Source of the DNA: Trogon surrucura
Lineage: Eukaryota; Chordata; Aves; Trogoniformes; Trogonidae
DNA: 64,000 nucleotides
Assembly (NCBI GenBank): GCA_020746105.1
Contig: CM036657.1
Location: 5,984,235-6,048,234, forward strand
Reading direction: 5' to 3'
In this document: positions 1 through 11,305 of the stretch, piece after piece
How the letters are laid out: every line of letters starts with the position of its first letter
Numbering within the stretch: position 1 is the first letter of the stretch
Position numbers and translations under genes: made by a program
The notes under the pieces: generated by a model
The model's database searches: none
Told to the model about the DNA's origin: nothing
Seen by the model: only the letters and a program-made list of their open reading frames with translations

Positions 1-92
1 TTGATAGGGCTGGGACAAAGGCTGGACTCAATGATCTTCAAGGTCTCTTCCAGCTGAAACTATTCTATGGTTCTATGATTCTATGATTTTTC
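1..92 (+). repeat. CR1 LINE 3' tail
   Basis: The sequence has the typical CR1 end: a GGACTCAATGATCT block, then a TTCTATGATTCTATGA tail. Only the 3' UTR end is present; the 5' part lies outside the window. Confidence 0.85.
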
Positions 93-555
93 CTCCAGGG
101 GAGGACTCCTCACTCTTCCCCTGGGCCATTGTGGGGTCCCTCTCATGAGAGATGATCTTCACACACTTTCTCCAATGTGAGTCCTCTCACAAGACACAGT
201 TCTTGACAAACTGCCCCAACGTGAGTCCTCTCCATGGGCTGCAGTCCTTCAGGGGGAAACTGCTCCAGTGCAAGTCCCCTGCGGGGTCACAGAAGTCCTG
301 CCAGCCAACCTGCTCTGACGTGGGCTTCTCTCTCTCCACGGGCTACAGGTTCTGGCAGCAATCTGCTCCAGCATGGGCTTCCCACAGGCTACAGCCCCCT
401 TCAGGCATCCACCCACTCCAGTGTGGGGTCCTCCACAGGCCACAGGTGGACATCTACATCCCGTCACACCCATGGGCTGCAGGGGGACAGCCCGCCTCAC
501 CATAGTCTTCACCATGGCTCAGGGAACTCTCTGTTCCAGTGCCTGGATCACATCC
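93..555 (-). repeat. Partial LTR, family B (same family as 15210-16340)
   Basis: This stretch matches, in the opposite orientation, the body of the LTRs at 15210-16340 (+) and 57866-58761 (-). It shares the diagnostic repeated modules built around CTCCAGCGTGGG and GGGCTGCAG. Both ends are missing. The open frames here are by-products of the GC-rich modular repeat, not genes. Confidence 0.75.
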
Positions 556-712
556 TCACGTCCTTTTCTGCCGGGTAGCTTTCCATCCACTCCTCTCCAA
601 GCCTGTAGCACTTCCTGGGGTTGTTGTGACACAAGTGCAGGACCTGGCACTTGGCCTTGTTGAACCTCGTACAGTTGACCTTGGCCTGTCAATCCAGCCT
701 GTCCAGATCACA
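556..712 (-). repeat. CR1 LINE fragment (RT C-terminal region)
   Basis: The reverse complement encodes a CR1 RT-like stretch of the KCQVLHL...NNP type. It sits next to, but is not collinear with, the following CR1 3' end, so it is a separate truncated insertion. Confidence 0.7.
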
Positions 713-1034
713 GAATCACAGAACTGTTGAGGCTGGAAAAGACTAGTCTATGATCCAACACCATCACATCGGCTAGAACACAGCACTAAGTGCCGCATCC
801 AGCCTCTCCTTAAACCCCTCCAGGGACAGTGACTCCACCATTTCCCCGGGCAGTGCATTCCAATGCCTGAGCACCCTCTCTGTGAGGAAGTGTTCCCTGA
901 GATCTAACCTAAACCTTCCCTGAAGCAGCTTCAGGCCGTGCCCCCTTGTCCTGTCACTAGTTGCCTGGGAGAAGAGCCCAACCCCCACCTGACTACAACC
1001 TCCCTTCAGGTAGTTGTAGAGAGCGATAAGGTCA
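713..1034 (-). repeat. CR1 LINE 3' end
   Basis: The fragment begins with the inverted tail ACAGAATCACAGAA. Read on the - strand, it encodes the CR1 ORF2 C-terminus, with motifs such as [10 protein letters not shown] and [14 protein letters not shown]. It is truncated at its 5' side near 1034. Confidence 0.85.
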
Positions 1035-1047
1035 CAGAATCACAGAG

Positions 1048-1518
1048 TCACAGATGCTTGAGAGAGTCCAGTGCAGAGCCACAAAGATGATGAAGGGAGT
1101 GGAACATCTCCCTGATGAGGAAAGGCTGAAGGAGCTGGGTCTCTTTAGCTTGGAGAAGAGGAGGCTGAGGGGTGACCTCACTAATGTTTATAAATATGTC
1201 AAGGGGGAGTGTCAGGAGGATGGAACCAGGCTCTTTTCAGCGGTGTCCACTGACAGGACGAGGGGCAATGGGTGCAAGCTGGAACATAGGAAGTTCCATA
1301 AAAATATTAGAAAAAACTTTTTCCCTGTGAGGGTGCCGGAGCACTGGCACAGGCTGCCCAGGGAGGTTGTGGAATCTCCTTCTCTGGAGACATTCAAAAC
1401 CTGCCTGGACACGTTCCTGTGCCATCTACTGTAGGTGATCCTGCTCTGGCAGGGGGGTTGGACTAGATGATCTTTTGAGGTCCCTTCCAACCTCTAACAC
1501 TCTGTGATTCTGTGATCT
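1048..1518 (+). repeat. CR1 LINE 3' end
   Basis: This stretch encodes the end of CR1 ORF2 ([43 protein letters not shown]). It then has the 3' UTR block GGTTGGACTAGATGATCTTT and the ATTCTGTGATTCTGTGAT tail. It is 5'-truncated, as most CR1 copies are. Confidence 0.9.
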
Positions 1519-2055
1519 TTTGGGCCAGGCTTGGCCCCAGGTATGTCAGAGGACCACATAGCTCCTCTTTCCCACCCCACAGATAGCTTGGCTCGCCCAA
1601 GACTTTATTCACTTCTCCACTGGATCCCATTTTTGCCTCAATGTGTTAGGGCAAACTTTTAGACTTGCAAGGCACTTTTTAGACCTAGATTATCTAGGCT
1701 CAGGCATTAGCAGCCTTTGTGGCTTAACTGAGGCCAGGCGGGTGTAAGGCAACAAGTGATGTCGAAACTGGGAGCTTGGGCAAGTGGGTGGACAGGCTGA
1801 GAAAGACAGCAGACCTTGCAAATGTGTATGGTCAAGAGTGTGAGAAACTAATATGGAAAAGGAGAGGAAAGGCAAAGAAGGGGAGGGTGGAAATATCCCC
1901 CTGTTCTGCTGAGAAATAACTTGGTTTAGATGCTTCCATTGAGACAGAGGTCTCTGATATCAGTGACATTTGGCCTCAACCAGTTAATGGGAGACTGCAC
2001 AAAAATGGAGTAAGTTGTCTATTTTGCTGACACAGATGTGATGCACCAATAAATC
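1519..2055. other. Single-copy-looking sequence, no gene seen
   Basis: No coding signal or recognised repeat is visible. The last 13 bases before 2056 (GCACCAATAAATC) match the start of the ERVL-like internal region at 8256-8268; see findings. Confidence 0.5.
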
Positions 2056-2854
2056 TGTTGTGGATTAGGGCTGGGCCGGCCACTAACGTGGACAGACGCT
2101 CTCTAACCCCCTCTTCCCCCCCCCAAATGGGAAGAGAAAAGGGAATGAGGCAGAGAGACTTAAGGGTTAGAGAAGAAAAACTAGAACAGCTTTAATGAAA
2201 CAATAATGGAAATAATAGTGAAAAGATAAAAGAACTATATACAACTATAGATAGTAGCCCGATATCAAACTCAACTCCCTCCCGCGATAGCAATCCCCAC
2301 TGATATTGCAGAGCAGGAGGCACTGGGGAAGCCCCAGGCTCAGCGGTGGCGGGAGCTGGATACAGGGAGCTGGATTCGGGAACTCAGGATCCGGATCAAA
2401 AGCAGGAGGTCAGATGGAGTCCTCCTTGGACACCGGCCATTGCAGAAAAAAAAGGAAACTCTCGTGATCACTCAATTTATACTAAATATGACGTATATGG
2501 GATGGAATATTCTGTGATTCTGTGAATACTCTCATTGGTCACCTGTTCTGTCTATTACCCCCCGGAGGTGCAACCTTTTACTTCCTTGTGACCCCTCTTA
2601 CTACCCAGCACCCCCAGCGTGGCACACAAGAGCCAGCAGTGGCCTTGGTCACTATAGGAATAAGTATAAACAAGAGTCTTTCTGCATCCCAGTCCCAGGC
2701 AGTGACTGTAAACATCAGGTGTTATCACTGCCAGTAGCACACACTGTCTGCAAAAACATGCTGCTGACTTCAGAACCTGCAGCCTTTTAGAAGACACTAA
2801 ACTGGAAAGTAAAAATCACTAAACACAACTGGGCTTTTTGCTAAACCCAGGACA
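2056..2854 (-). repeat. 3' LTR of the ERVL-like provirus
   Basis: In element orientation it starts TGTCCTGGG and ends ACAACA. It differs from the 5' LTR (8269-9036) by scattered substitutions, plus an extra CR1-tail-like ATTCTGTGATTCTGTGA block near 2508-2525. Related LTRs occur at 34511-34756 (partial) and 61379-62187. Confidence 0.88.
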
Positions 2855-3179
2855 TTCCACCCCTTATTCCATACCATTTACGTCATACTGATCACGAGCT
2901 AATGATCTACTTATAGGAAAAGTTCAGTAAGTTCATAAAGTTCAGAATCGTGGGTTCCATCTATTATAGCAGTCTCTCAGGGCAGGAAAGTTCATGTGAG
3001 ATTCATTACAGTTCATGTCCATAGGTTGAAGGTTCACTTCAAAGGAGTTACTCGATGAGGCTAGCTCAGTTGCTGGATGTCACTCGATGTGGTCAGCTCT
3101 GGTCATCACTGGTTATTATTCTGAAAAACACTTAATTGAACACTGTTAGTATTATATAACAACATCATGCAGGATTAAA

Positions 3180-6100
3180 TCAAGTGTTCTCACCCAGAGT
3201 TAAATTTCCTTGAGGTACACATTGAACTTCACCATCTTTCATCATCACCCACCAAGTAGTTCCAGGTCCTTGAGCGAAAGCAACCCCACAAATGGGTTTG
3301 CCTTTGCCTGAAGCAGGAAATACGCAGACAGTCTTCCCCAACAAATTCCTTTCATACACCACAGGGACTTTATCTCCCTCTGCTGTATGTAAAGGCTCTG
3401 AATGAGCAGGACCAGCACGATGGATGGATCCTCTGGTGTTAACTAACCAGGTGGCATGTGCGAAATGCTTGTCCCAGTTTTTAAAAGTTCCACCTCCCAT
3501 TGCTTTCAGAGTAGTTTTTAACAGTCCATTGTATCGTTCAATTTTCCCAGAGGCTTGTGCATGATAAGGGATGTGATATACCCATTCAATGCCATGTTCT
3601 TTAGCCCAATTGTCTATAAGATTGCTTTTGAAATGAGTCCTATTATCTGATTCAATTCTTTCTGGAGTGCCATGTTGCCACAAGATCTGCTTTTCTAGGC
3701 TCAGGATAGTATTTTGAGCCGTGGCGTGAGGCAGGGGATATGTTTCCAGCTATCCGGTGGTTACTTCCACCGTAGTGAGCACATAGCGCTTACCCTGGCG
3801 AGTTAGAGGAAGTGTGATGTAATCAATCTGCCAGGCCTCCCCATACCTATATTTTAACCATCATTCCCCATATCACAAAGGTTTTAATCGCTTAGCTTGC
3901 TTAATTTCATCGCATATTTCACAATCGTGGATAACCTGCGCAACAGCGTCCGTAGTTAAATCCACCTCTCGGTCACGAGCCCATCTTTGTGTTCACCATT
4001 GTGTTCCCAGTCCAAGTCTATTTGGAACACTTGAGCAGCCTGATCCACTTGCTGGTTGTGTCGATGTTCCTCAGTGGCACGACTCTTGGGCACAGGGGCA
4101 TCTACGTGGCGTACCTTCACAACTAAGTTCTCTAGCCGAGCAGCAATGTCTTGCCATAGTTCAGCAGCCCAAACAGGCTTACTTCTGCGCTGCCAGTTAT
4201 TTTGCTTCCACTGTTTTAACCAACCCCAAAAAGCATTTGCCACCACCCATGAGTCAGTATAAAGACAGAGCACTGGCCATTTTTCCCGTTCAGCAATGTC
4301 TAAGGCCAGCTGGATGGCTTTTACCTCTGCAAACTGCCTTGATCTACCTTCTCCCTCAGTTGCCTCTGCAACACGTCGTGTAGGACTCCACACAGCAGCT
4401 TTCCACTTACGACCATTTCCTACAAGGCGGCAAGATCCATCAGTGAATAGGACATACTGCTTTTCATTATCTGCTAACTGATTATATGGTGGAGCTTCTT
4501 CAGTCCGTGTCACCACCTCCTTAGGGGGCCTTGCAAGGTCTTTACCTTGTGGCCAGTCTGCAATTACCTCTAAAAGTCCTAGACGATCGTGATGATCCAT
4601 TCGAGTTCTCTGTGCAATCAGGGCAGTCCATTTACTCCATGTAGCATTGGTGGCATGATGTGTGGAAGGAACTTTACTCTTGAACATCCAGTTTAGGACT
4701 GATATTCGTGGTACTAGGAGAAGCTGTGCCTCAGTACCAATCACTTCCGAAGCAGCTTTAACTCCTTCATATGAGGCCAATATTTCTTTTTCAGTTGCAG
4801 TATAGGTGGCCTCAGAGCCTCTATATTTCCGGCTCCAAAATCCTAAGGGTCGACCTTGAGTTTTCCCTGGTGCCCTCTGCCAGAGGCTCCAGGCAGGACC
4901 ATTGTCCGCAGCTGCCACGTAAAGCAAATTTTTAATATTTTTTCCCGTTCGAATTGGCCCAAGAGCTACTGCCTGTACAATCTCTTGTTTGATTTGTTCA
5001 AAGGCCTGTTGTTGTTCAGGGCCCCATTGAAATTTGTTTTTCTCTCGAGTCACATCAAAAAGAGGTTTCACAATCTGACTATAACCAGGAATATGCATTC
5101 TCCAGAAACCCACAGTACCTAAGAAGGATTGTGTTTCTTTTTTGTTAGTTGGTGGCAACACAGCTGATATTGTGTCAATCACGTCTATTGGGATCTGGCG
5201 ACGCCCATCTTGCCATTTCACTCCCAAATACTGGATCTCTCGTGCAGGTCCCTTGACCTTGCTTCTCTTTATGGCAAAACCAGCATCCAAAAGAATCTCA
5301 ATTATTTTCTTACCTTTTGTGAACACTTCTTCTGCTGTGTTACCCCATATGATGATGTCATCAATGTATTGCAGATGTTCCGGAGCTCCACCCCTCTCCA
5401 GGGCAGTCTGGATCAGTCCATGGCAGATGGTAGGGCTGTGTTTCCACCCCTGGGGCAATCGATTCCAGGTGTACTGGATACCCCTCCAGGTGAAAGCAAA
5501 CTGCAGCCTGCACTCTGCTGCTATAGGAATAGAGAAAAACACATTAGCAATGTCAATTGTGGCATACCACTGAGCTGCCTTGGACTCCAGCTCATACTGA
5601 AGGTCTAACATGTCCAGCACGGCAGCACTCATCGGTGGTGTAACCTCATTCAGGCCACGATAGTCTACAGTCAATCTCCATTCTCCATCAGACTTTCGCA
5701 CAGGCCAGATAGGACTGTTAAATGGTGAGTGAGCTTTGCTGATCACTCCTTGGCTTTCTAGTTGACGTATCAGCTTATGGATGGGGACTACAGAGTCTCG
5801 GTTGGTGCGATATTGTCGTTGATGCACTGTTTTAGTAGCGATTGGTACCTGTTGGTCTTCAGTTTTCATCAGTCCTACGACACGAGACTCCTCTGACAGT
5901 TTGGGCAAGGTAGACAGCTGCTCATTGTCCTCAGTCTCTACAGCTGCTATGCCGAAAGCCCATCGATACCCTCTTGGATCTTTATAATACCCTTTCTTGA
6001 GGAAGTCTATGCCAAGGATGCATGGGGCATTTGGACCAGTCACTATGGGGTGCTTTTTCCACATATTCCCAGTAAGGCTCATTTCGGCCTCCAATACAGA

Positions 6101-6306
6101 CAGTTGTTGAGAACCACCCATCACTCCAGAAATAGTAACAGTTTCAGTACCTGTATGATTCGATGGCATTAGGGTGCATTGTGCACCAGTGTCCACCAGA
6201 GCTCTATATTTTCGTGGTTCTAATGTGCCAGGCCACTGAATCCACACAGTCCAGTAAACTCGGTTGTCCCTCTCCTGCACTTGGCTGGAGGCAGGACCCC
6301 TCTAAT
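3180..6306 (-). pseudogene. pol: ERVL-like pro-pol (frameshifted)
   Basis: The long reading frame 6280-3956 carries an aspartic protease (LVDTGAQCTLMPS, about residue 30), then RT with LPQGW and the YIDD catalytic box (about residue 305, near 5350-5370). RNase H follows (LFTDGSC; LYTDSWVVA). After a stop at 3956-3958 the coding sequence shifts frame. Integrase continues with zinc-binding and first-aspartate regions about 3930-3830, then the open segment 3683-3180, which has SDNRTHF and SGKIERYNG (second D and the E of DDE). Protease-pol is in the same frame as gag and is separated from it by UAG codons at 6332-6334 and near 6304. Normally this polyprotein would supply replication enzymes; this copy cannot make a full product. 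Confidence 0.88.
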
Positions 6307-6331
6307 TCTGAGGTTGATTCACAGGGTTTAC

Positions 6332-7669
6332 CTAATTCACAGTATTGGCATTAACTACATTTACATTCTCATTATTCCTTCTCGTGGCAGATTGTTGTCT
6401 TCTGTTGGTGTTTCGCAAATTGGATACTCGTTCCCGTAGAGCAGAAGTAGGTTTTCCATCCCAGCTTCTCATGTCCTCACCATATCCATGTAGGAAAATC
6501 CACAAGTCATTCCGTGACAAGTTGCCATCATTTTTAGTTGAAGGTCTGTATTTTCTAACAGCATCAACGCAGCTTCATTGAGGTCTGTCATCTCTCTTGG
6601 ACAATGTATCAATCAGCTCCTTTAATGATTGATTGGTTTTCTCAAATGATTCACTGTTTTTCTCAATTGCTTTCTCAACTGATTGATTGGTTTTCTCCAT
6701 TGCTATCTCAATTGCTTTCTCAACTGATTTCTCTAGTGATTTGTTTTCCTCAATTTTTTCCATGTCAGCAATGTGAGCTTGTTGGGGATTGGCAGTACTG
6801 TCTTCATACTGTCATGCTTTGTTGGCCACTTCACTCACTGTTGGTACCCGACCATCTCCATCTAATGCCCAGACCATTGTTGACAAGGTGTGCTTATACA
6901 CTGGTGGGGCACTCCTCACAAACATCTGAATAACGGGTTTGTGGCAGGGCATTTCATCAGGGTTTAAAATTTTTTGTAGATCGCTGTAAATCACCTCTCT
7001 CACTGCTAGTTCTCTCAGGAACTTAATGCCTTTTTCCATGCTGGTCCAGTTGGTTGCGTAGGTAGGAAGATCATCCTTGTGGGTATACCGGTTCTTAATA
7101 GCTGTCAAGAGTCGTCTCCAGAGGCTGAGACTGTTGTCGTCTTTCGCAAGTTCCGTGTCAATGCCTGCGTTTCCAGACAGAGATCCCAGCTGTTTGGCTT
7201 CTTTACCATTCAGATTAATGGTATCAGCCCCTTTATCCCAGCACCGGAGTAACCACCTGTAATATGATTCACCCTCACGACGGCCAAAGTCCTTTCTCAC
7301 ATCTCACAGCTCCCTCAGAGATAAAGATTTGGCAGCTGCCTCTGATTCTGGCTCTGAACTAACTGATGACTTTGGTTTGGAAGGACCCTCTTCTGGATCA
7401 GAATCATCTGATGTTGGGCGATTTGTCTTTGTTAGATGTTTCTTACCAGTTACAGGGGTACCAGCTTTCCTTTCTGATTCTGAATCTGAGTCATCTGACG
7501 GTGCTACTTTAGAAGGACCTTGTCCTGGAGCTGTGTTATCTGTTGTTAGGGCAATTGACTTTTTCCGATGTTTCTTTCTAGTCACAGGGGCGACTTCTGC
7601 TGATACAGACTGAGTGCGAAAGGACGCAGTGATACTCAATGACTTGCACAAATTCCTACAGAAACGCAC
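6332..7669 (-). pseudogene. gag: ERVL-like gag with in-frame stops
   Basis: One reading frame runs from about 7669 to 6332 but is cut by three UGA codons, at 7304-7306, 6812-6814 and 6575-6577. The N-terminal part is Ser/Asp/Glu/Lys-rich with a repeated TGKKHLTK / TRKKHRKK-type module. The middle part (7300-6812) is capsid-like (YYRWLLRCWDKGAD). Next comes a coiled-coil-like stretch of MEK...ESFEKTNQSLKEL heptads (6763-6578), then a basic, Asn/Arg-rich end. No CCHC zinc knuckle is visible. Assignment as gag rests on position and overall character. Confidence 0.7.
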
Positions 7670-8067
7670 AATGACAAGAGATTCATGGGCATTAACATCA
7701 GAATCAGTAACAATTCAATCTTTCGATCAAAATAACTGCATTCACAATCACAATCCTCAAAACCTGGTAGACTCAGATTAGCAAACAAATGGGTATAATT
7801 TCCTAAGGTGAAATTGAAAGTGTAGTTAGAAACAAAATTCACCATTGTGCTCTTAAGGTATTCAGGTATGCCGATCACCCAAATTACTGCAGAATACACC
7901 GACACTAACAAACTCAGCACAGTGAAAATTCTCGTTATGTAACCAGAACAGGCAAACCACAGAAAGATGTACCAAATCACACTCGAGAGTTTGGACAAAA
8001 TTTTGACACCTAATGAGGAACTCACATTTAAAAGGACATGACATACCATTTCACTGACTGATAACAT
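7636..8067 (-). CDS. Small membrane-protein ORF between 5' LTR and gag
   Basis: This 143-codon open frame lies in the leader of the ERVL-like element. It is intact, whereas gag and pol in the same copy are broken, and it overlaps the gag start by about 34 bp in a different frame. It encodes one or two long hydrophobic segments in the first half. A short region with four N-glycosylation sequons (NYT, NFT, NYT, NLS) and a Cys cluster (CDCECS) follows, then a C-terminal hydrophobic segment. No family is recognised. It could be an accessory or envelope-remnant protein, or a chance frame in AT-rich leader. Confidence 0.5.
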   Translation of the reverse strand: MLSVSEMVCHVLLNVSSSLGVKILSKLSSVIWYIFLWFACSGYITRIFTVLSLLVSVYSAVIWVIGIPEYLKSTMVNFVSNYTFNFTLGNYTHLFANLSLPGFEDCDCECSYFDRKIELLLILMLMPMNLLSLCVSVGICASH

Positions 8068-8243
8068 GATGTTAGCTGTCTGGTTTTCTTTTCTGACCCT
8101 TCAGAACTTTCAAAGAAAAGATCTGATATGCTCTCAACTGCACCAGATGGAATTTAAACTATGTGGACAATGTATCAGAGCCCAGTCATATGTAAATAGC
8201 TGGTAAAATATTCTGAGCCTGATTGGTGTTTGTTTTGCTTCTT

Positions 8244-8261
8244 GCCCCACGTTGGGCACCA
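8244..8261 (-). promoter_or_regulatory. Primer binding site, tRNA-Lys-like
   Basis: In element orientation, 7 bp after the 5' LTR, the sequence reads TGGTGCCCAACGTGGGGC. That is one base from the complement of the 3' end of tRNA-Lys(1,2). It fixes the - strand orientation and marks 8269-9036 as the 5' LTR. Confidence 0.75.
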
Positions 8262-8268
8262 ATAAATC

Positions 8269-9036
8269 TATCACGGGTTAGGGCTGGGCCGGCCACTAAC
8301 ACGGACAGACGCTCTCTAACCCCCTCTTCCCCCCCCCTCCAAAATGGGAAGGAAAAGGGAATGAGGCAGAGAGACTTAAGGGTTAGAGAAGAAAAACTAG
8401 AACAGCTTTAATGAAACAATAATAGTGAAATGATAAAAGAACTATATACAACTATAGATAGTAGCCCGATATCAAACCAAACTCCCTCCCGCGATAGCAA
8501 TCCCCACTGGTGCTGCAGAGCAGGAGGCACTGGGGAAACCCCAGGCTCAGCGGCGGCGGGGAGCTGGATACAGGGAACTGGATTCGGGAACTCGGGATCC
8601 AGATCAAAAGCAGGAGGTCAGATGGAGTCCTCTCTGGACACCGGCCATTGCAGAAAAAAAGGGAAACTCTCGTGATCACTCAATTTATACTAAATATGAT
8701 GTATATGGGATGGAATACTCTCGTTGGTCACCTGTCCTGTCTATTACCCCCCGGAGGTGCAACCTTTTACTTCCTTGTGACCCCTCTTACTACCCGGCAC
8801 CCCCAGCGTGGCACACAAGAGCCAGCAGTGGCCTTGGTCACTATAGGAATAAGTATAAGCAAGAGCCTTTCTGCATCCCAGGCAGTAACTGTAAACATCA
8901 GGTGTTATCACTGCCAGTAGCAGACACTGTCTGCAAAACCATGCTGCTGACTTCAGAACATGCAGCCTTTTAGAAGACACTAAACTGGAAAGCAAAATCA
9001 CTAAACAGAACTGGGTTTTTAGCTAAACCCAGGACA
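8269..9036 (-). repeat. 5' LTR of the ERVL-like provirus
   Basis: In element orientation it runs from TGTCCTGGG at 9036 to the PBS side at 8269. Its body matches 2056-2854 almost throughout and lacks the CR1-tail-like block. No matching duplication is seen in the outer flanks. Confidence 0.87.
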
Positions 9037-9635
9037 CCATCTCAGAGGTGCTGATGGGATGTTGCTCTGCCACAGCAACAGCATTTAAATGAGAGGAAGA
9101 ACTAGCAGGACAAGGAAAAAAAGATTTCTGGCTTGTAGGCAGCCTGACAGTGAGCCCCGAAAAATCAGTCCTCCACAGCTCCAGAGATGAGCAGCTGAAG
9201 CTACTCATGCCACCAGGACAAGCATATCAATGAGCCTCAGGCAGAGGAGTGGACATGGGGTGTTCCCAGGTTGGTCTCAAGTCAAAAACCTCTCAGGGAC
9301 TTGTGAGGACTGCGTTGCCTCTGCAGGAAGGACACTGGGCTTCCCTCTCCCTCTTCAGCTGGAGAAGGCAAGTGTTTACAGCAAAGGCCACTGAAGCTGA
9401 TGAACATGCTATAAAAACCATCCAAGTTCTGGCTGACCCCTTGTCCTGCAAAATCAAAGTATCTCAATGGAGAAGAATTCTTCTGTAGGATGAGGACCAA
9501 AACTCGAGCTCACTGATGTGGGAGAAGGTGATCTGCTGATCCCAGAGCAACATTGCCTTCCTGCAGACACTTTTGGGGGAGGTGGTGGGGAAAATGGCTC
9601 TTGGAGGATGCAATTAACAACTCGAGCTTGAAAGG
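9037..9635. other. Unique-looking sequence, no gene seen
   Basis: No credible coding region or recognised repeat. If RNF165 exon 1 lies upstream of the window, this is intronic. Confidence 0.4.
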
Positions 9636-10095
9636 CAAACTTTCCAACCTCATCATGAGGTTGATTGAGGGACTGGAACACCTGCCTTATGAGGAAAGGC
9701 TGAGAGACCTGGGGCATTTTAGTCTGGAGATGAGAAGACTGAGAGGGGATCTAATTAATGTGTGTAAATGTATGACGGCTGGGAGTCAAGAAGGAAGGGA
9801 CAACCTCTTTTCACTTGTGCCCTGTGATAGGACAAGGGGCAATGGATTCAAGCTAGAGCACAGGAAGTTCCACCTCAACATGAGGAAGAACTTCTTTACT
9901 GTAAGGGTTACAGAGCACTGGAACAGGCTGCCCAGGGAGGTTCTGGAGTCTCCTTCTCCAGAGACTTTCAAGACACATCTGGATGCATTCCTGAGTGACC
10001 TGTCTTAGGTGATCCTGCTTTAGCAGGAGGGTTGGACTCGATGATCTCCAGAGGTCCCTCCCAACCACTAACATTCTGTGATTTTGTGATCATTT
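9636..10095 (+). repeat. CR1 LINE 3' end
   Basis: It encodes the CR1 ORF2 C-terminus ([36 protein letters not shown]). It then has the GGTTGGACTCGATGATCT block and the ATTCTGTGATTTTGTGAT tail. Confidence 0.9.
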
Positions 10096-10765
10096 TTGCT
10101 GTGGAAATGTCCTCAAAGCTTAGTTACTGGAAATGTCAGCCCCGCCCTTGTTCTGGGGAGTAATAAAACCAAACTGGAGTGGGGTATTTGGACTTGTTTT
10201 TAAGTCATGGATTGATCTCTGCTGTGACAGACATTACTGTCCAGGCAAAAAGCAAATTAAACCCATGAATCAAATTTTCTTAAGAATTTTATGGGCAATG
10301 CTTGTCCGTTCCAATGCAAATGTGATCTAAGAACCAAACTGTGGCTTGGGAAAGAGAAGGAAGATGTGCTAGCAAAGTAATCATTACTAGAGATTGCTAA
10401 TGTGAGATCCTCCATTGCATTGAATATGGGTGAGCGCCTGTGAGCCAGACTTTGGTATTGGTCATGGTGAGTTACCTGGAGTAAAGCTGCTCGGCTGGTG
10501 TCAACTGAGTGACACTGGATTTACCTTGTGTATGTGAAACCAACATGTTGACTTGGAAAGCAGTCTCCACCAAGACCCTTTGCAGCTAGATACGATGAGC
10601 AGAAGAGGGTAAACTTGAAAATAGATAACTCGGGAATGTAACGTTTTGGTTTGCACCATGATTTGCTTGCCAGGGCTTTCTGGGGTCCGCTAGTACCATG
10701 CTTGGCAAGGACTGGCTCTTTGTTGTGCAAACCAGTTTAGTTATGTCAGCTGTATGATTTGATGA
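10096..10765. other. Unique-looking sequence, no gene seen
   Basis: Nothing supportable as a gene or known repeat is visible. Confidence 0.4.
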
Positions 10766-11305
10766 TTGCTCTACTCTGCCCTGGTGAGGCCCCATCTGGA
10801 ATATTGTGTCCAGTTCTGGGCCCCTCAGTTCAAGAAGGACAGGGAGCTTCTTGAGAGAGTCCAGCGTAGAGCCACAAAGATGATGAAGGGAGTGGAACAT
10901 CTTCCTTATGAGGAAAGGCTGAAGGAGCTGGGTCTCTTTAGCTTGGAGAAGAGGAGGCTGAGGGGTGACCTCATTAATGTTTAAGGGGGAGTGACAGGAG
11001 GACGGAGCCAGGCTCTTTTCAGGGATGTCCATTGACAGGATAAGGGGCAATGGGTGGAAGCTGGAACATAGGAGGTTCCATAAAAATATGAGAAAAAACT
11101 TTTTCACAGTGAGGGTGCCAGAGCCCTGGCACAGGCTGCCCAGGGAGGTTGTGGAGTCTCCTTCTTTGGGGGGATTCGAAACCTGCCTGGACGTGTTCCT
11201 ATGCGGTCTGCTGTAGGTGATCCTGCTCTGGCAGTGGGGTTGGACTAGATGATCTTTGAGGTCCCTTCCAACCTCTAATATTCTGTGATTCTGTGATTCT
11301 GTAAT
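10766..11305 (+). repeat. CR1 LINE 3' end
   Basis: It encodes [19 protein letters not shown], then the CR1 ORF2 C-terminus and a GTGATTCTGTGATTCTGT tail. A short internal deletion/frameshift lies near 10981-10985. Confidence 0.9.

Larger units (their letters stand above)
2056..9036 (-). mobile_element. ERVL-like provirus, env-less, two LTRs, - strand
   Basis: Two related LTRs (2056-2854 and 8269-9036, both - strand) bracket a 5.4-kb interior. In element order the interior has a primer binding site, a small membrane ORF, gag, protease-RT-RNase H-integrase, and a purine-rich tract just before the 3' LTR. There is no room for env: integrase ends at 3180, only about 325 bp before the LTR. The RT sequence (IDIANVFFSIPI, NRLPQGWKHSPT, QYIDDIII) and the lack of env fit class III (ERVL) elements. 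The element is old enough to carry many stops and a frameshift. No clear target-site duplication is seen. Confidence 0.88.

Noticed and set aside
1054-1434. Small ORFs with [10 protein letters not shown]-type sequence as host genes (also at 9553, 10766, 13629, 55501)
   Set aside because: They are CR1 ORF2 C-terminal remnants followed by CR1 tails.
3680-3955. Intron between the RT and integrase parts of the ERVL-like pol
   Set aside because: Coding similarity continues through the region in shifted frame; a frameshift is simpler.
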